In this document: in pieces, positions 35,610-44,775 of the stretch
How positions within the stretch are numbered: position 1 is the stretch's first letter
How the letters are laid out: the number at the start of each line of letters is the position of its first letter
Source: Hyphomicrobiales bacterium 4NK60-0047b
GTDB lineage: Bacteria > Pseudomonadota > Alphaproteobacteria > Rhizobiales > HXMU1428-3
Assembly (NCBI GenBank): GCA_040367435.1
Contig: BAABWY010000001.1
Location: 682,001 to 746,000, forward strand
DNA: 64,000 nt
Direction of reading: 5' to 3'
Position numbers and translations under genes: made by a program
The notes under the pieces: model-generated
What the model was told of the DNA's origin: nothing
Seen by the model: only the letters and a program-made list of their open reading frames with translations
Databases searched by the model: none

Positions 35610-37376
35610 ATGATGACGAATAAATCCTCTTTCAGAAAACCAATGAAAATGAACATTAGCGTTATCTGTTCGCAAGTTTTCTCTTTATGTTTTGCGGCAC
35701 TATTCCTCATCTCTACATCGGTCATCGACTATGCTAAAGCTGATAGGCATCAAGAAGCCGAATTAGAAAAACAGGTCAAACAACAAGCCGAAACTGAAAA
35801 AGCTCAAAAAGCCATCACGTCCCTGACAGAGCTAATACAAAATCAAATCACTCAAAAAGCTTTGATTAAAAAATTAAAATCAGAATTAAGAAGCGCAAGA
35901 GAAGACGTCAGTAAAAAAGAAATTGAAGAAACGCTAAAACAAGAAATTAAAAAAGAAGAAACCATAGAAGAGCAAATATCAACATTGACTTCTGGAGTTT
36001 CCGAGCAAACTTACAAGACACAACAAACAAAAAAATTCAACCTACAAGACGAACTTCAAGGCCTTGCTGAACCATTTGTAAAAATGATCAAAAGCAGCAC
36101 AGAAAACGCACGCCAAATTGATGAATTAAAACAAACCATCAGCGAAGCAAAACGCAGACAAACCATCGCAAAGCGCGCCATCACACGCATAGAAAAATTA
36201 CAAACCACGCTTCAAAAGACCAAGCCACAAAATTCAAGAAACACCAAAACCCATTTAAAAGAAGAGCTAAAACTTTGGAGCAAGAGAAACAAAGACGCAA
36301 GAACTCTAGAAAACACATCCTTACAACAGCTCCGCTTAAAAGAAGAAGCGGCAAGCTCTGACAATCTAGAAAATTACGCAACTAGCTTCATCCGCACAAG
36401 AGGCGTCAACTTGCTTTTTGCCATCCTCACCTTCGTCGGCACCTTCATGCTATTAAGAGCCGTGAGCAAAATAGCCAGCATCTTCTTTCACAAACGCGGC
36501 ATCAAACATAGTTTTTATACGCGTCTTACAAGATTAATTTTCGAGGCACTAACAATTGTCGTCTCGACACTCACAATGATGTTTGTTCTAAACTATTTAA
36601 ATGACTGGATCCTGCTTGGTGTCGCAGGCCTCTTCACCATAGCACTGGCATGGATCGGTCTAAACATGCTCCCAGTAATTATCGAACAATCCATTTTGCT
36701 CCTTAATCTAGGTGCCGTACAGGAAGGCGAACGTCTGATGATTGATGGCGTCCCCTGGTTTGTAAAACGCCTTGATCACTACACCGTGCTAGAAAATCCA
36801 GATCTGGATGGCGGGCATTTTTCCGTTCCAATTAGAGAGCTGGTTGGTAGACACTCTCGCCCACCAGCAGATGATGAAGCATGGTTTCCAACAAAAAAAG
36901 ACGATTGGGTGCAATTAGAAAATGAAACAATCGCAAAGGTCATCATTCAAACTCCGGAATTGGTACAATTGATTGAACTAGGTGGTGCCAGAATAACCTT
37001 TAAAACAACTGATTTTCTCGATGCAAAATTGCGCAACCTCTCAACCGGTTTCCGTATCAAACTCGAGTTTGGCATATCATACAAACACCAAAAACAAGCA
37101 ACAACTGAAATCCCAACTCAACTTAGAACCTATATTGAAGCTGGTATCAGTAAATATATCGGCAAGGAAAACATAAGAAACGTAGAAGTTGAAGTCCTTC
37201 GCGCCGGCCCCTCTTCCATAGATTATGAAATAGAAGCCGACTTTAAAGGTAATGTCGCCCCTAAATATGAAGACCTGGAAGCGGAATTAAGTAAACTAAT
37301 GATCGAAGCCTGCAACACTTACGATCTTGAAATTCCATTCCCACAATTGGTCATTCATCAACCAGCAAATACTTAA
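35610..37376 (+). CDS. MscS-type mechanosensitive channel with long periplasmic coiled coil
   Basis: The 588-residue protein has a signal or anchor helix (residues 15-40), then more than 200 residues of charged Glu/Lys/Gln heptad-like sequence (45-255), then three hydrophobic helices (about 265-365). The MscS beta domain follows (GAVQEGERLMIDGVPWFVKRLDHYTVLENPDLDGGHFSVPIREL, shown here as its core), and an alpha-beta C-terminal domain ends the protein. It resembles the large MscK/MscM-like members that carry an extra periplasmic part. The pore helix is followed by LNLGAV rather than a strict MscS motif, so gating properties are uncertain. It may belong to serB's transcript, with 59 bases between them. 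Confidence 0.75.
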   Translation: MMTNKSSFRKPMKMNISVICSQVFSLCFAALFLISTSVIDYAKADRHQEAELEKQVKQQAETEKAQKAITSLTELIQNQITQKALIKKLKSELRSAREDVSKKEIEETLKQEIKKEETIEEQISTLTSGVSEQTYKTQQTKKFNLQDELQGLAEPFVKMIKSSTENARQIDELKQTISEAKRRQTIAKRAITRIEKLQTTLQKTKPQNSRNTKTHLKEELKLWSKRNKDARTLENTSLQQLRLKEEAASSDNLENYATSFIRTRGVNLLFAILTFVGTFMLLRAVSKIASIFFHKRGIKHSFYTRLTRLIFEALTIVVSTLTMMFVLNYLNDWILLGVAGLFTIALAWIGLNMLPVIIEQSILLLNLGAVQEGERLMIDGVPWFVKRLDHYTVLENPDLDGGHFSVPIRELVGRHSRPPADDEAWFPTKKDDWVQLENETIAKVIIQTPELVQLIELGGARITFKTTDFLDAKLRNLSTGFRIKLEFGISYKHQKQATTEIPTQLRTYIEAGISKYIGKENIRNVEVEVLRAGPSSIDYEIEADFKGNVAPKYEDLEAELSKLMIEACNTYDLEIPFPQLVIHQPANT

Positions 37377-37379
37377 AAA

Positions 37380-37742
37380 TCAATCATGGTGTTTATGATG
37401 TTTTTTGTGTTTTTTAGATTTTAAAATAGAAATGCCAACATCAACACCAAGGTCGATCAACTCTTTATTGACCTTCTTTTTCTTCTTGTAAATTTTACAA
37501 TAACACTTGGTGCTGTTTTGCACGCACTTACCCTTATTGCCCTTAGCATCCGAGCATTTCTTACCGCGAATGCCCGCTTTGCATGTGGACTTATTATTGT
37601 AATGCTTGTGAAAACACCGATCTGGCTTATCTGCAAAAGCAGGCGAGTTTAATCCCAGTGAAACAACAAGTGAAAAAAGAACAACAAAACTTGCCATCAC
37701 CGATTTATAAAAAATAGAACATATATTTTGAGAACAACTCAT
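37380..37742 (-). CDS. Small secreted Cys- and Lys/His-rich protein, unknown function
   Basis: The 120-residue product has a clear signal peptide (hydrophobic core VVLFSLVVSLGL, cleavage near SPAFA-DK). The mature part contains six cysteines spaced C-x10-C-x8-C-x9-C-x6-C-x-C, very basic, ending in a His-rich tail (KKHKKHHKHHD). The stretch GKCVQNSTKCYC fits the gamma-core pattern G-x-C-x(3-9)-C-x-C of cysteine-stabilised antimicrobial peptides, although the C-xxx-C of CS-alpha-beta defensins is missing. The His tail could bind metal. A strong AAGGAG ribosome binding site precedes the start. I recognise no family. It is convergent with the MscS-type gene, 3 bases apart. Confidence 0.65.
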   Translation of the reverse strand: MSCSQNICSIFYKSVMASFVVLFSLVVSLGLNSPAFADKPDRCFHKHYNNKSTCKAGIRGKKCSDAKGNKGKCVQNSTKCYCKIYKKKKKVNKELIDLGVDVGISILKSKKHKKHHKHHD

Positions 37743-37840
37743 ACCTAACTCCTTACTAAAAAGAGCGGCCTCATTAACCTAAAATCAACTATACACCAAT
37801 CCAGAAAATTCTCATAATCCAGAACATAATTGAGATTAAC

Positions 37841-37876
37841 AAAAAACCCGGCAACCAAATTAATGATTACCGGGTT
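37841..37876 (-). terminator. Terminator downstream of degP
   Basis: On the minus strand AACCCGG and CCGGGTT arms are followed by TTTTTTG. It lies about 400 bp beyond the degP stop, after the repeat cluster, so the repeats would be transcribed with degP. Confidence 0.7.
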
Positions 37877-37925
37877 TAATGAAATTATGTATTTAAACAT
37901 CCAAGCTGCCGAGCAAAAAAACGTA

Positions 37926-38019
37926 GGTCTCTGCGTGTTGTTGGTGGGCAATCGAAGAGCACATAAGGAGACCGTCAACTCTTAAGGGCGGCAGCTTCGC
38001 TGCCATCACCCGTGAGAGA
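37926..38019 (+). repeat. Composite structured repeat, 5'-shortened copy
   Basis: The arms GGTCTC (37926-37931) and GAGACC (from about 37948) enclose a diverged short hairpin, TGTTGT-TGGTGG-GCAATC-GAAG. A further stem GGCAGC-TTC-GCTGCC leads into ATCACCCGTGAGAGAA, the 3' anchor of the composite family. The GAAGAAGGAG start is missing. Confidence 0.6.
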
Positions 38020-38045
38020 AATAAAAAAACAGCCCTAGAGACACC

Positions 38046-38157
38046 AAGAAGGAGTGACGCCACTCCGGCGTCAGGACATGACGCCAGAGGCGTCCGACGC
38101 AAGCGCCGCCCCTCGGAGACTCAAGTGTATAGCACTTGAAATAGCCGTGAGAGAGAC
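38046..38157 (+). repeat. Composite structured repeat, minimal intact copy
   Basis: This is the cleanest copy: AAGAAGGAG; stem 1 GACGCC-ACTCC-GGCGTC; linker AGGACATG; stem 2 ACGCC-AGA-GGCGT; stem 3 CCGACGC-AA-GCGCCG; linker CCCCTCGGAGACT; stem 4 CAAGTG-TATAG-CACTTG; 3' anchor AAATAGCCGTGAGAGAGA. No short hairpin is inserted, so it shows the ground state against which the expanded copies can be compared. Confidence 0.78.
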
Positions 38158-38161
38158 AAAC

Positions 38162-38299
38162 CTTCTAACCCGCAGGGTTAGTGCGGTTGCCTTGTGGGCA
38201 ACCTAAAGCACCAACAAAAACTTCTAACCCGCAGGGTTAGTGCGGTTGCCTTGTGGGCAACCTGAAGCACCAACTAAAATTTCTAACCCGCAGGGTTAG
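38162..38299 (+). repeat. Tandem 60-bp repeat overlapping the 3' end of degP
   Basis: Two units of 59-60 bp (38162-38220 and 38221-38280) each consist of TTCTAACCCGCAGGGTTAG, itself a hairpin, and a short hairpin element (GTGC-GGTTGC-CTTGTGG-GCAACC-TRAA-GCAC). A third copy of the first part (38281-38299) contains the degP stop codon, so the last codons of degP (SNPAG-stop) are part of the repeat unit. Confidence 0.82.
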
Positions 38300-39872
38300 A
38301 AGGCAATGCTACAAAACCAAACTCACCACGCCCGCGCGCGATAAAGAAAATGATGTTCTTTTTATTGGTTTTCTTCAAAGCTTCGACTTTCTTAACAACC
38401 TGATCAGCTGTTGAGACCTGCTCTTGCATCACTTCAACAATTACAAACCCTGGACGAAGTCCTTTTTCAGCAGCACGGCTATTTGGCGCAACTTTCGTAA
38501 TCACCACACCTTTAGTTTTCGCATCCAAACGATATTGACGGCGAAGATCAGGCGTAATGTTTGAAAGCGTCATACCAAGAACAGCACTCTCAGCAGGCTT
38601 GTCAGGTTGAGCACGGCCAGCAAGTTCAGGGTTATTCTTTTCAGCCGCTTCAAGGCGAGCAATCTTCACCTTAACTGTGACTTCCTTACCCTGACGTAGC
38701 AACTTAACATCAACCGTTTTTTCAACAGGTGTAAGTGCAACAATCTTAGGTAGCTCACGTGAAGATTTCACATAATTCCCATCAAATTCTAGTATAATGT
38801 CACTCGGCACAAAGCCAGCCTTCTCAGCAGGCCCACCTTTGGTAACACGAGAAACCAGCGCTCCCTCAGGTTTCGCCATGCCAAAACCTTCAGCAATTTC
38901 CGGCGTTACTTTCTGAATAAGAACGCCAAGCCAACCGCGGCGTGTCTCACCATATTTTTTTAGCTGAGAAACAACATTTACAACTGTGTCAGAGGGCACA
39001 GAAAAACCAATACCAATAGAGCCACCAGATGGAGAAATAATCGCTGTGTTCACACCAATAACTTCACCCTTCATATTGAAAAGCGGTCCACCAGAGTTAC
39101 CCTTATTGATCGCCGCATCCGTTTGAATAAATTCATCATACGGGCCTGAGTTAATATCTCTGTCTTTAGCTGAAACGATACCAACAGTCACAGTACCGCC
39201 AAGGCCAAATGGATTACCAATCGCCATCACCCAGTCACCTACACGCGCTTCAGATGATTTACCAAAAGGCACAGCACTTAATGGCTTTTTAGGAGAAACT
39301 TTTAGCAGAGCCAAATCCGTTTTGGCATCAACACCAAGAACTTTATCAACCTTAAGTTTTGTACCATCAACAAAATTTACAAAGATTTCGTCGGCGCCCT
39401 TAATCACGTGGTTATTGGTAACGATTAAACCACTTGTATCAATAACAAAACCTGACCCTAATGAACTAACACGTTGAGCCCGGTTATTTTTCTTATTTTC
39501 ATCAAAGAAGTCTTTGAAGAATTTCTCAAAAGGTAATCCTTTTGGCAATTGAGGAGGACGGCCCGGCGCCCCTCTTTTGTTAAATGCCGGCTTAACTTTC
39601 TGACTTGTTGAAATGTTCACAACCGCGTTTTGCAAACTATCAGCCAAATCAGCTAAAGTTCTATCTTGAGTATCTTTCGCATCTGCTTGTGCAATCATCA
39701 TTGCAGACAAGAGAAATAGCGTGATGCCAAAAAGAATTAGTGCATCTCTTAAATAGGTAGAGAAGCGAGTATCTTTAGTCTGCGCAATTGCAACAGCTCT
39801 ATTTTTTTGTGAAGCACGCATTAAACGAGCTCTTTTTTCTTGTGCTGATAAGTTTGAACGATTGCGAACCAT
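38283..39872 (-). CDS. degP: DegP/HtrA family periplasmic serine protease
   Basis: From ATG 39872 (GGAG 8 bases upstream) the protein is 529 residues: a basic cytoplasmic N-terminus of about 40 residues, a membrane anchor (LILFGITLFLLSAMMIA), the trypsin-like domain with the triad His (IVTNNHVIKG), Asp (DAKTDLALLKV) and Ser (AAINKGNSGGPLF), and two PDZ domains (GWLGVLIQKVTPEIAEGF and VLGMTLSNITPDLRRQY). It degrades or refolds damaged envelope proteins. The anchor instead of a cleaved signal peptide suggests a membrane-tethered form. It lies next to hflC and hflK, a common arrangement. The C-terminal codons come from a local tandem repeat. Confidence 0.95.
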   Translation of the reverse strand: MVRNRSNLSAQEKRARLMRASQKNRAVAIAQTKDTRFSTYLRDALILFGITLFLLSAMMIAQADAKDTQDRTLADLADSLQNAVVNISTSQKVKPAFNKRGAPGRPPQLPKGLPFEKFFKDFFDENKKNNRAQRVSSLGSGFVIDTSGLIVTNNHVIKGADEIFVNFVDGTKLKVDKVLGVDAKTDLALLKVSPKKPLSAVPFGKSSEARVGDWVMAIGNPFGLGGTVTVGIVSAKDRDINSGPYDEFIQTDAAINKGNSGGPLFNMKGEVIGVNTAIISPSGGSIGIGFSVPSDTVVNVVSQLKKYGETRRGWLGVLIQKVTPEIAEGFGMAKPEGALVSRVTKGGPAEKAGFVPSDIILEFDGNYVKSSRELPKIVALTPVEKTVDVKLLRQGKEVTVKVKIARLEAAEKNNPELAGRAQPDKPAESAVLGMTLSNITPDLRRQYRLDAKTKGVVITKVAPNSRAAEKGLRPGFVIVEVMQEQVSTADQVVKKVEALKKTNKKNIIFFIARGRGEFGFVALPSNPAG

Positions 39873-40277
39873 CGCATTTCTCCTAAAATCGTACATATGA
39901 ACGAACTTGAAAACTCTAAATTTGAAAGCAATAAGCGTCCCGCATCCATTCAACATGAGAAAATCTAAAATTGTTTATCTCTCTAGCTAACTTTTCAGCT
40001 CAAAAAACAAACAAAATCAGGTCTAATAAGTAAATAACAAGCAAATTAAGTGCAGCTAAGAACTTACACCCAAAAAGCTAAAACTCAAAATTTGAAAAAC
40101 TGAACTTGTGACGGCTCAATCACTTCATCTAATTAAGTAAACATTGCAAACACATTATATATAAGCCACTGAAACAAAGATACCAGATGTAAGTGCAATT
40201 ATTCGTGTAAACACTCACTTCATAGTGAGGGTATTTTAAGGCAAAACAAGAGATTAAGCCAAAACTTCACAAAGAAT
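39873..40277. other. Intergenic region between degP and DUF2065 gene
   Basis: About 400 bp, AT-rich. It should contain the degP promoter. I see no open frame, hairpin repeat or recognisable operator in it. A stem-like ACTCACTTCATAGTGAG stretch near 40210-40226 is the only small inverted repeat. Confidence 0.4.
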
Positions 40278-40472
40278 TTAAATTCGGGCTTGTTGTACAA
40301 AATAAATTATACCAACCCCAAACGCCAAAGACCCCACGCCAATATAACGCAGGGTCTGCTCATCTGTTTTTGAAATTTGCATGATAACTTTAGCAATTGT
40401 GTGTGGGAAAAGGCCCCATAAAAGCCCTTCAATAACAAAGGCAAAGCCAATCCCCATCACAAAATCAAGCAT
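40278..40472 (-). CDS. DUF2065 family small membrane protein
   Basis: The 64-residue protein has two membrane helices (residues 3-22, MGIGFAFVIEGLLWGLFP; and 43-60, YIGVGSLAFGVGIIYFV) around a short loop with KTDEQTLR. DUF2065 proteins are regularly encoded next to hflC-hflK, as here (17 bases after hflC), and are presumed to be accessory to that complex; the molecular role is unknown. It is also named YjeT in enterobacteria. Confidence 0.9.
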   Translation of the reverse strand: MLDFVMGIGFAFVIEGLLWGLFPHTIAKVIMQISKTDEQTLRYIGVGSLAFGVGIIYFVQQARI

Positions 40473-40489
40473 GAAATAACCAATTCAGT

Positions 40490-41356
40490 TTATTCACCAC
40501 TCGGCTTATTAAAAAATCTGAAAAACTCAGATTTAGGCGTAATCACAAGCCGTGTATCACCAGAAGCCAGCCCTTTTTCATAAGCTTGCATAGAACGGTA
40601 AAACGCAAAGAATTTCGGATCACGATTAAAGGCTTCCGCAAACACGCTATTGCGCTCCGCGTCACCCTCACCACGAATAATCTCAGATTTCTTCGTAGCT
40701 TCCGCTTTCAGCTCAATCACAGTTCTGTCCGCTTCGGCGCGAATTTTAATCGACTCTTCCTCACCTTCGGCGCGATATGTCGCAGCTTCCTGCTGACGTT
40801 CCCGCTTCATACGAGTGTAAACATTTTGCTCCAATTGCTGTGGTAAATCGGCACGTTTCAAACGCACATCAACAACGTCAACACCAAAAGGTTGAACTTT
40901 CTGTTTCACGATCTTAGTCACTTCACTCATGAGTTCTTTACGCTTGTCTTTAACAATATCATCAAGACTAGCACCAGACAGAACCTCACGGAATGACGCA
41001 TTCACAAAGTCAAACAAACGACTGTCAAATTGCAAACGAGAGCCAATATTTTGATAAAACTTCAACGGTTCAGTGATTTTATAACGAGCAAACGCATCAA
41101 TAATAATCCGCTTTTTACCCGCGATCAAAATCTCACGTGAAGGAACGTCAACTTCCAAAAGCTTTTTGTCAAAATAAACAACGTTTTGAACAAAAGGAAT
41201 TTTGAAATGTAGGCCAGGCTCAGAAATTTCTTTCTCAACAGAACCAAGTTGTAAAACCATCGCCCGCTCAGTCTGATGAACTGTGAACAATGAAAAATAG
41301 GCAAGAACCGCAGCAGCTATGCCAAGAACAACCAAAAAGCTTAAAAATGCACGCAT
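40490..41356 (-). CDS. hflC: FtsH modulator HflC
   Basis: The 288-residue SPFH/prohibitin protein has an N-terminal membrane anchor (LVVLGIAAAVLAYFSLFTV) and the band-7 domain with VHQTERAMVLQLGSVEKEISEPGLHFKIPFVQNVVYFDKKL, here quoted by its core GLHFKIPFVQNV, then DVRLKRADLPQQ and a long Glu/Arg/Ala helix (RQQEAATYRAEGEEE). With HflK it forms the large periplasmic cage around FtsH that limits access of membrane substrates. GGGAG precedes the start, 12 bases after hflK. Confidence 0.96.
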   Translation of the reverse strand: MRAFLSFLVVLGIAAAVLAYFSLFTVHQTERAMVLQLGSVEKEISEPGLHFKIPFVQNVVYFDKKLLEVDVPSREILIAGKKRIIIDAFARYKITEPLKFYQNIGSRLQFDSRLFDFVNASFREVLSGASLDDIVKDKRKELMSEVTKIVKQKVQPFGVDVVDVRLKRADLPQQLEQNVYTRMKRERQQEAATYRAEGEEESIKIRAEADRTVIELKAEATKKSEIIRGEGDAERNSVFAEAFNRDPKFFAFYRSMQAYEKGLASGDTRLVITPKSEFFRFFNKPSGE

Positions 41357-41367
41357 TAGATTTCTCC

Positions 41368-42495
41368 CTATCTTGCTGGTTTCTTGTTTAATTCATTCAA
41401 TGGTAAGTAAGGAACAACGCCCCCAGACTTACCATCATTATCTAAAATGATTTTATCAGTGCCAGAGAATACCCGCTCCATCATTTCAATATAAAGCCGC
41501 TCCCTTGTCACCTCAGGTGCTTTTACATATTCAGTATAAATAGATTTAAAGCGAGCCGCCTCACCTTGCGCTTCCGCCACAACACGAGATTTATAACCTT
41601 CAGCTTTTTGAGTAATTCGAGCAGCCGCACCACGCGCCTCAGGCACAACCTTATTAATATAAGCTCTGGCTTCTTGAATGAGGCGCTCTTTATCTTGTTT
41701 CGCCGCTTCCACATCGTTCACAGCTTTAATAACTTCATTTGGTACATCAGGTTTGCCAATAACAACCTCCCGAACATTAATACCAGAATTATATTCATCC
41801 AATGTTTGTTGCATAGAAGTTTGAACCTGATCTTGGTTCTCGGCAAAATTTTGATTTAAAACTTCATTCAAAGTCTTCTTACCAACAACTTCACGCATTG
41901 CACTTTCAGCCACTTCTCTAACAGTCTTAGCTGGATGCTCTACATTAAAGAGGAACTTTTTCGCATCTTTAATATTCCATTGAATGGTAAACTGAACATC
42001 AACAATGTTGTTATCACCAGTAAGCATCATGCTGGCATTACGATCTGTAGATGTATTATTTCCAAATCCACGCCCTGAGGTAAAATCGCGTGTACCACCA
42101 ATATTAATCTTTTGCGCAAATTGCGGACGAATGAGATAGACCTGTTCAACTGGATTAGGAAAACGAAGGTGCAACCCTTCAGTTAATGTCCGGTTATATT
42201 TACCAAATTGTGTCACAATGCCAACTTGGTCAGGGTTAACCTTCACAGTGAAAGCCAACCACCCTACAATCGCTGCAAGTCCAGCGATAAAAAGAAAAAA
42301 CAAAGGCCCACTTGGCCCACCAGATTTACCATTTCCGCCACCAGGCATAGCCCGTTTCAAGCGATCTTGGCTCTTTTTAAAAAGCTCTTCTATGTCTGGC
42401 TGCTGGTTGCCGCCACCTTTATTGCGCGGGCCCCAAGGACCATCACCACCACCGTTTCGACCACCATTATTGCCGTTCTGACCACTCCAAGGCAT
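41368..42495 (-). CDS. hflK: FtsH modulator HflK
   Basis: The 375-residue protein has the Gly/Asn-rich cytoplasmic N-terminus typical of HflK (residues 1-60), a membrane helix (GPLFFLFIAGLAAIVGWLAF), the SPFH domain with VNPDQVGIVTQFGKYNRTL and GLHLRFPNPVEQV, and the long C-terminal helix (VVAEAQGEAARFKSIYTEY). It pairs with HflC, encoded next, to control FtsH. First gene of hflK-hflC-DUF2065. GGAA lies 7 bases before the ATG. A short hairpin element on the minus strand sits in its 5' leader. Confidence 0.96.
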   Translation of the reverse strand: MPWSGQNGNNGGRNGGGDGPWGPRNKGGGNQQPDIEELFKKSQDRLKRAMPGGGNGKSGGPSGPLFFLFIAGLAAIVGWLAFTVKVNPDQVGIVTQFGKYNRTLTEGLHLRFPNPVEQVYLIRPQFAQKINIGGTRDFTSGRGFGNNTSTDRNASMMLTGDNNIVDVQFTIQWNIKDAKKFLFNVEHPAKTVREVAESAMREVVGKKTLNEVLNQNFAENQDQVQTSMQQTLDEYNSGINVREVVIGKPDVPNEVIKAVNDVEAAKQDKERLIQEARAYINKVVPEARGAAARITQKAEGYKSRVVAEAQGEAARFKSIYTEYVKAPEVTRERLYIEMMERVFSGTDKIILDNDGKSGGVVPYLPLNELNKKPAR

Positions 42496-42957
42496 GCTTA
42501 TTTCCTATAAATATTGATTGCGCTTCAGGTTACCCACAAGCAACCGCGTGCGTTATTGACAAAAATACATAAAATTCAAAACTCTAATAAAGCTTCAAAG
42601 TTTAAAGAAAACGTAACCGCAAAAAAATCAAACCAGTAACAAGAAAAACTAAAGCCTGGCTCACCTTTTGCCAAAAATTATTCATATGCTCTAATTTAAG
42701 AAGAAAGATAAGAATTTAAACCCCAAAAAGCAGAATTGTGAGGAGAAAACAGCAATATCTACACCAAAACAACGAAAATTATCACTTCAACGTTATAAAA
42801 GTCAGAATAAAATAGTGCAATGGGAGAGAACAAAGAAAAATAACTAAGTTATAAAACGCTAAAAAACAAACATCGAAAACAAAGCGAAAAAACAACGCTA
42901 AACCATAAACCGGAGGAAATTGATCAATTACACAATCTAATACATTATTTGACGGCC
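42496..42957. other. Intergenic region between hflK and the first chemoreceptor gene
   Basis: About 460 bp, AT-rich. It contains the minus-strand short hairpin element at 42519-42552, listed separately, and otherwise no open frame or clear terminator. The hflK promoter should be in the part near 42560-42700. Confidence 0.4.
42519..42552 (-). repeat. Short hairpin element in the hflK leader (opposite orientation)
   Basis: Read on the minus strand it is GCACGC-GGTTGC-TTGTGG-GTAACC-TGAA-GCGC. It is the only copy in the window on the minus strand. It lies 24-57 bases upstream of the hflK start codon and may fold in the mRNA leader. Confidence 0.65.
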
Positions 42958-44409
42958 CTAGTCCGGAGTGTATCCAATTCTAAAGCCCCCCCAATGCCGT
43001 CCATTAACAAAAATAGGAGAACTGATATCTTTCATTGGGACAAAAACTCCGCCCCCCATATCACGCTGATAAGTTTGTAGTAATAAAGGCTCTTGATTAA
43101 CGCTCGCCCGTATCCCTGTTAAATCTTTAAAATACCGATGATTTCGAGAATTTGCCATGTTCCAAACAGGGTCATCTCCTTGAGGTTGCGACACCTTCTT
43201 GATATTTGTTGGAATGTAAGCTGTGTCATCTATAGCGGCACACCAGGCAATACGCTCATCACTTTCAACAATTTCCTCAATCAATACCGAAACTTTATCA
43301 TCACTAAAATCCGTAAATTTCGCAATAAATTGCTGAGGATCAGTATTCGTCACTGCTTGATGATCTCTATGAAACAAATCATTTTCAGTTAATACATTCG
43401 AAGATAGTGCATCTTCGAAAAGTTTGGACACACGTTCAGCAGCCCCCTTAGCTTTATTGATAATTGCTGCCTCAACTTTATTCGTCCCACTCATAACAGA
43501 GAGTAAAACTAGTTTATCACTTTCGTCTGCAACTTGCCTCATTGTGTTTGAAACATCATTTAATTTTTCGCTCGACCCTTGCATATTTTCAGCAAGTTGT
43601 GCAGAGTTATCAGAAAAATCATGGCATGTAGAATTAACAGTTGCCATTTGTTGATCAATCACACCTGTTGTCAAATCAATCGTCTCCATGGCCTCAGAAA
43701 CCTTGCCAAGAATTTCACGAAATGATCCTGAACAATCCTGCACCTTTAACGCTGTTTTTGATGTTTTTTCACTCGTTTTATTTAGCAAATTAAAACCCGT
43801 TTTGATATCTCCGAGCGTTTCTTCAATTTGCATGGTCGCCTCAGATGTCGAAGACGCAAGAGCTTTCACTTCATTTGCAACAACACTAAACCCTTTGCCA
43901 GCTTCCCCAGCGCGGGCGGCCTCAATCGTCGCGTTCAAAGCAAGAAGGTTTGTCTGTTTGGCAATTCCATTAATAACATTCGTAATGCTACCAACACTTT
44001 CAAGGGCATCGTTTAACTCAATTAAACGAGCCTCACTTTCACGAACAGCCGCGATCAATTTCGAAATTTCCTCGTTCGTAGAAATAACTGTACTTTGGGA
44101 ATCCTGTATTTCACGGCTTGCCTCAGTTGAAACAGCTTTGGCCTGTGAAATATTATCAGAAATTTCAGTGGTCGTATGATTGAGATCAGAAATTTGTTCA
44201 ACAAAAACTGCAAATTTCTGAACATCCTCTTCAGCAGTCGTAGCAATTGCTTGAACCACATCGGCCGACACAGCAACGTCAAGCCCAACACGGCTCAAAT
44301 TTTCACCAATTTGATTTAAACTATCCATTACAGACGTTGAGATATCAGCAGTTTCGCACCCATCGTTTTCAAACGAAGTAACAAGTTCTTGCGCAACATC
44401 AGTCATCAA
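42958..44409 (-). CDS. Soluble chemoreceptor with C-terminal sensor-like domain (paralogue 1)
   Basis: The 483-residue protein has no membrane helix. Residues about 20-300 are the helical methyl-accepting domain with the hairpin tip [42 protein letters not shown] (core [17 protein letters not shown]). The last 150 residues ([76 protein letters not shown]) look like a Cache/PAS-type sensor, placed after the signalling domain, the reverse of the usual order. It should be a cytoplasmic receptor. It is about 420 bp from a close paralogue on the same strand. Confidence 0.85.
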   Translation of the reverse strand: MMTDVAQELVTSFENDGCETADISTSVMDSLNQIGENLSRVGLDVAVSADVVQAIATTAEEDVQKFAVFVEQISDLNHTTTEISDNISQAKAVSTEASREIQDSQSTVISTNEEISKLIAAVRESEARLIELNDALESVGSITNVINGIAKQTNLLALNATIEAARAGEAGKGFSVVANEVKALASSTSEATMQIEETLGDIKTGFNLLNKTSEKTSKTALKVQDCSGSFREILGKVSEAMETIDLTTGVIDQQMATVNSTCHDFSDNSAQLAENMQGSSEKLNDVSNTMRQVADESDKLVLLSVMSGTNKVEAAIINKAKGAAERVSKLFEDALSSNVLTENDLFHRDHQAVTNTDPQQFIAKFTDFSDDKVSVLIEEIVESDERIAWCAAIDDTAYIPTNIKKVSQPQGDDPVWNMANSRNHRYFKDLTGIRASVNQEPLLLQTYQRDMGGGVFVPMKDISSPIFVNGRHWGGFRIGYTPD

Positions 44410-44581
44410 ATTATCCCCCTAAAGACCAAGCATTAAAAAGGCTACTAGAGAGGTATTAATTTACACTTACCTAAAATTTTCAGAAACCTTGCTTTAAAAT
44501 AAAAACATGGAAAGAAAGCCAAAAATCGAAGCTAAAAACAAATCGAAAACAGATTTAATAGAGAAAATACAATGAGTTAAC

Positions 44582-44611
44582 AAAAAAACCGAAGCATAAT
44601 TAATGCTTCGG
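44582..44611 (-). terminator. Terminator of the second chemoreceptor gene
   Basis: On the minus strand CCGAAGCAT-TAATT-ATGCTTCGG is followed by TTTTTTTG, about 225 bases after the stop of the 44836-46359 gene. It separates the two receptor genes into independent transcripts. Confidence 0.85.
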
Positions 44612-44775
44612 CTCAAAAACAGATATGTTTGATATTCTTTCATAAACCACTGATAAACAAATCAGATCACAGAAGGTTATTTATCCCCACTCACTACGCA
44701 AATAGCCAATAGAAATGCCCCTCCAATTGCCTAAAGCCAACGTAAGTGCCGCACATGTTCAATCCGAACAGAGTA

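Noticed and set aside
38046-38157. The composite element as a twister or other known self-cleaving ribozyme
   Set aside because: It has a GCAAG and GCCGCCCC-like stretch, but I could not find the other conserved twister nucleotides in place, and hammerhead core motifs are absent.
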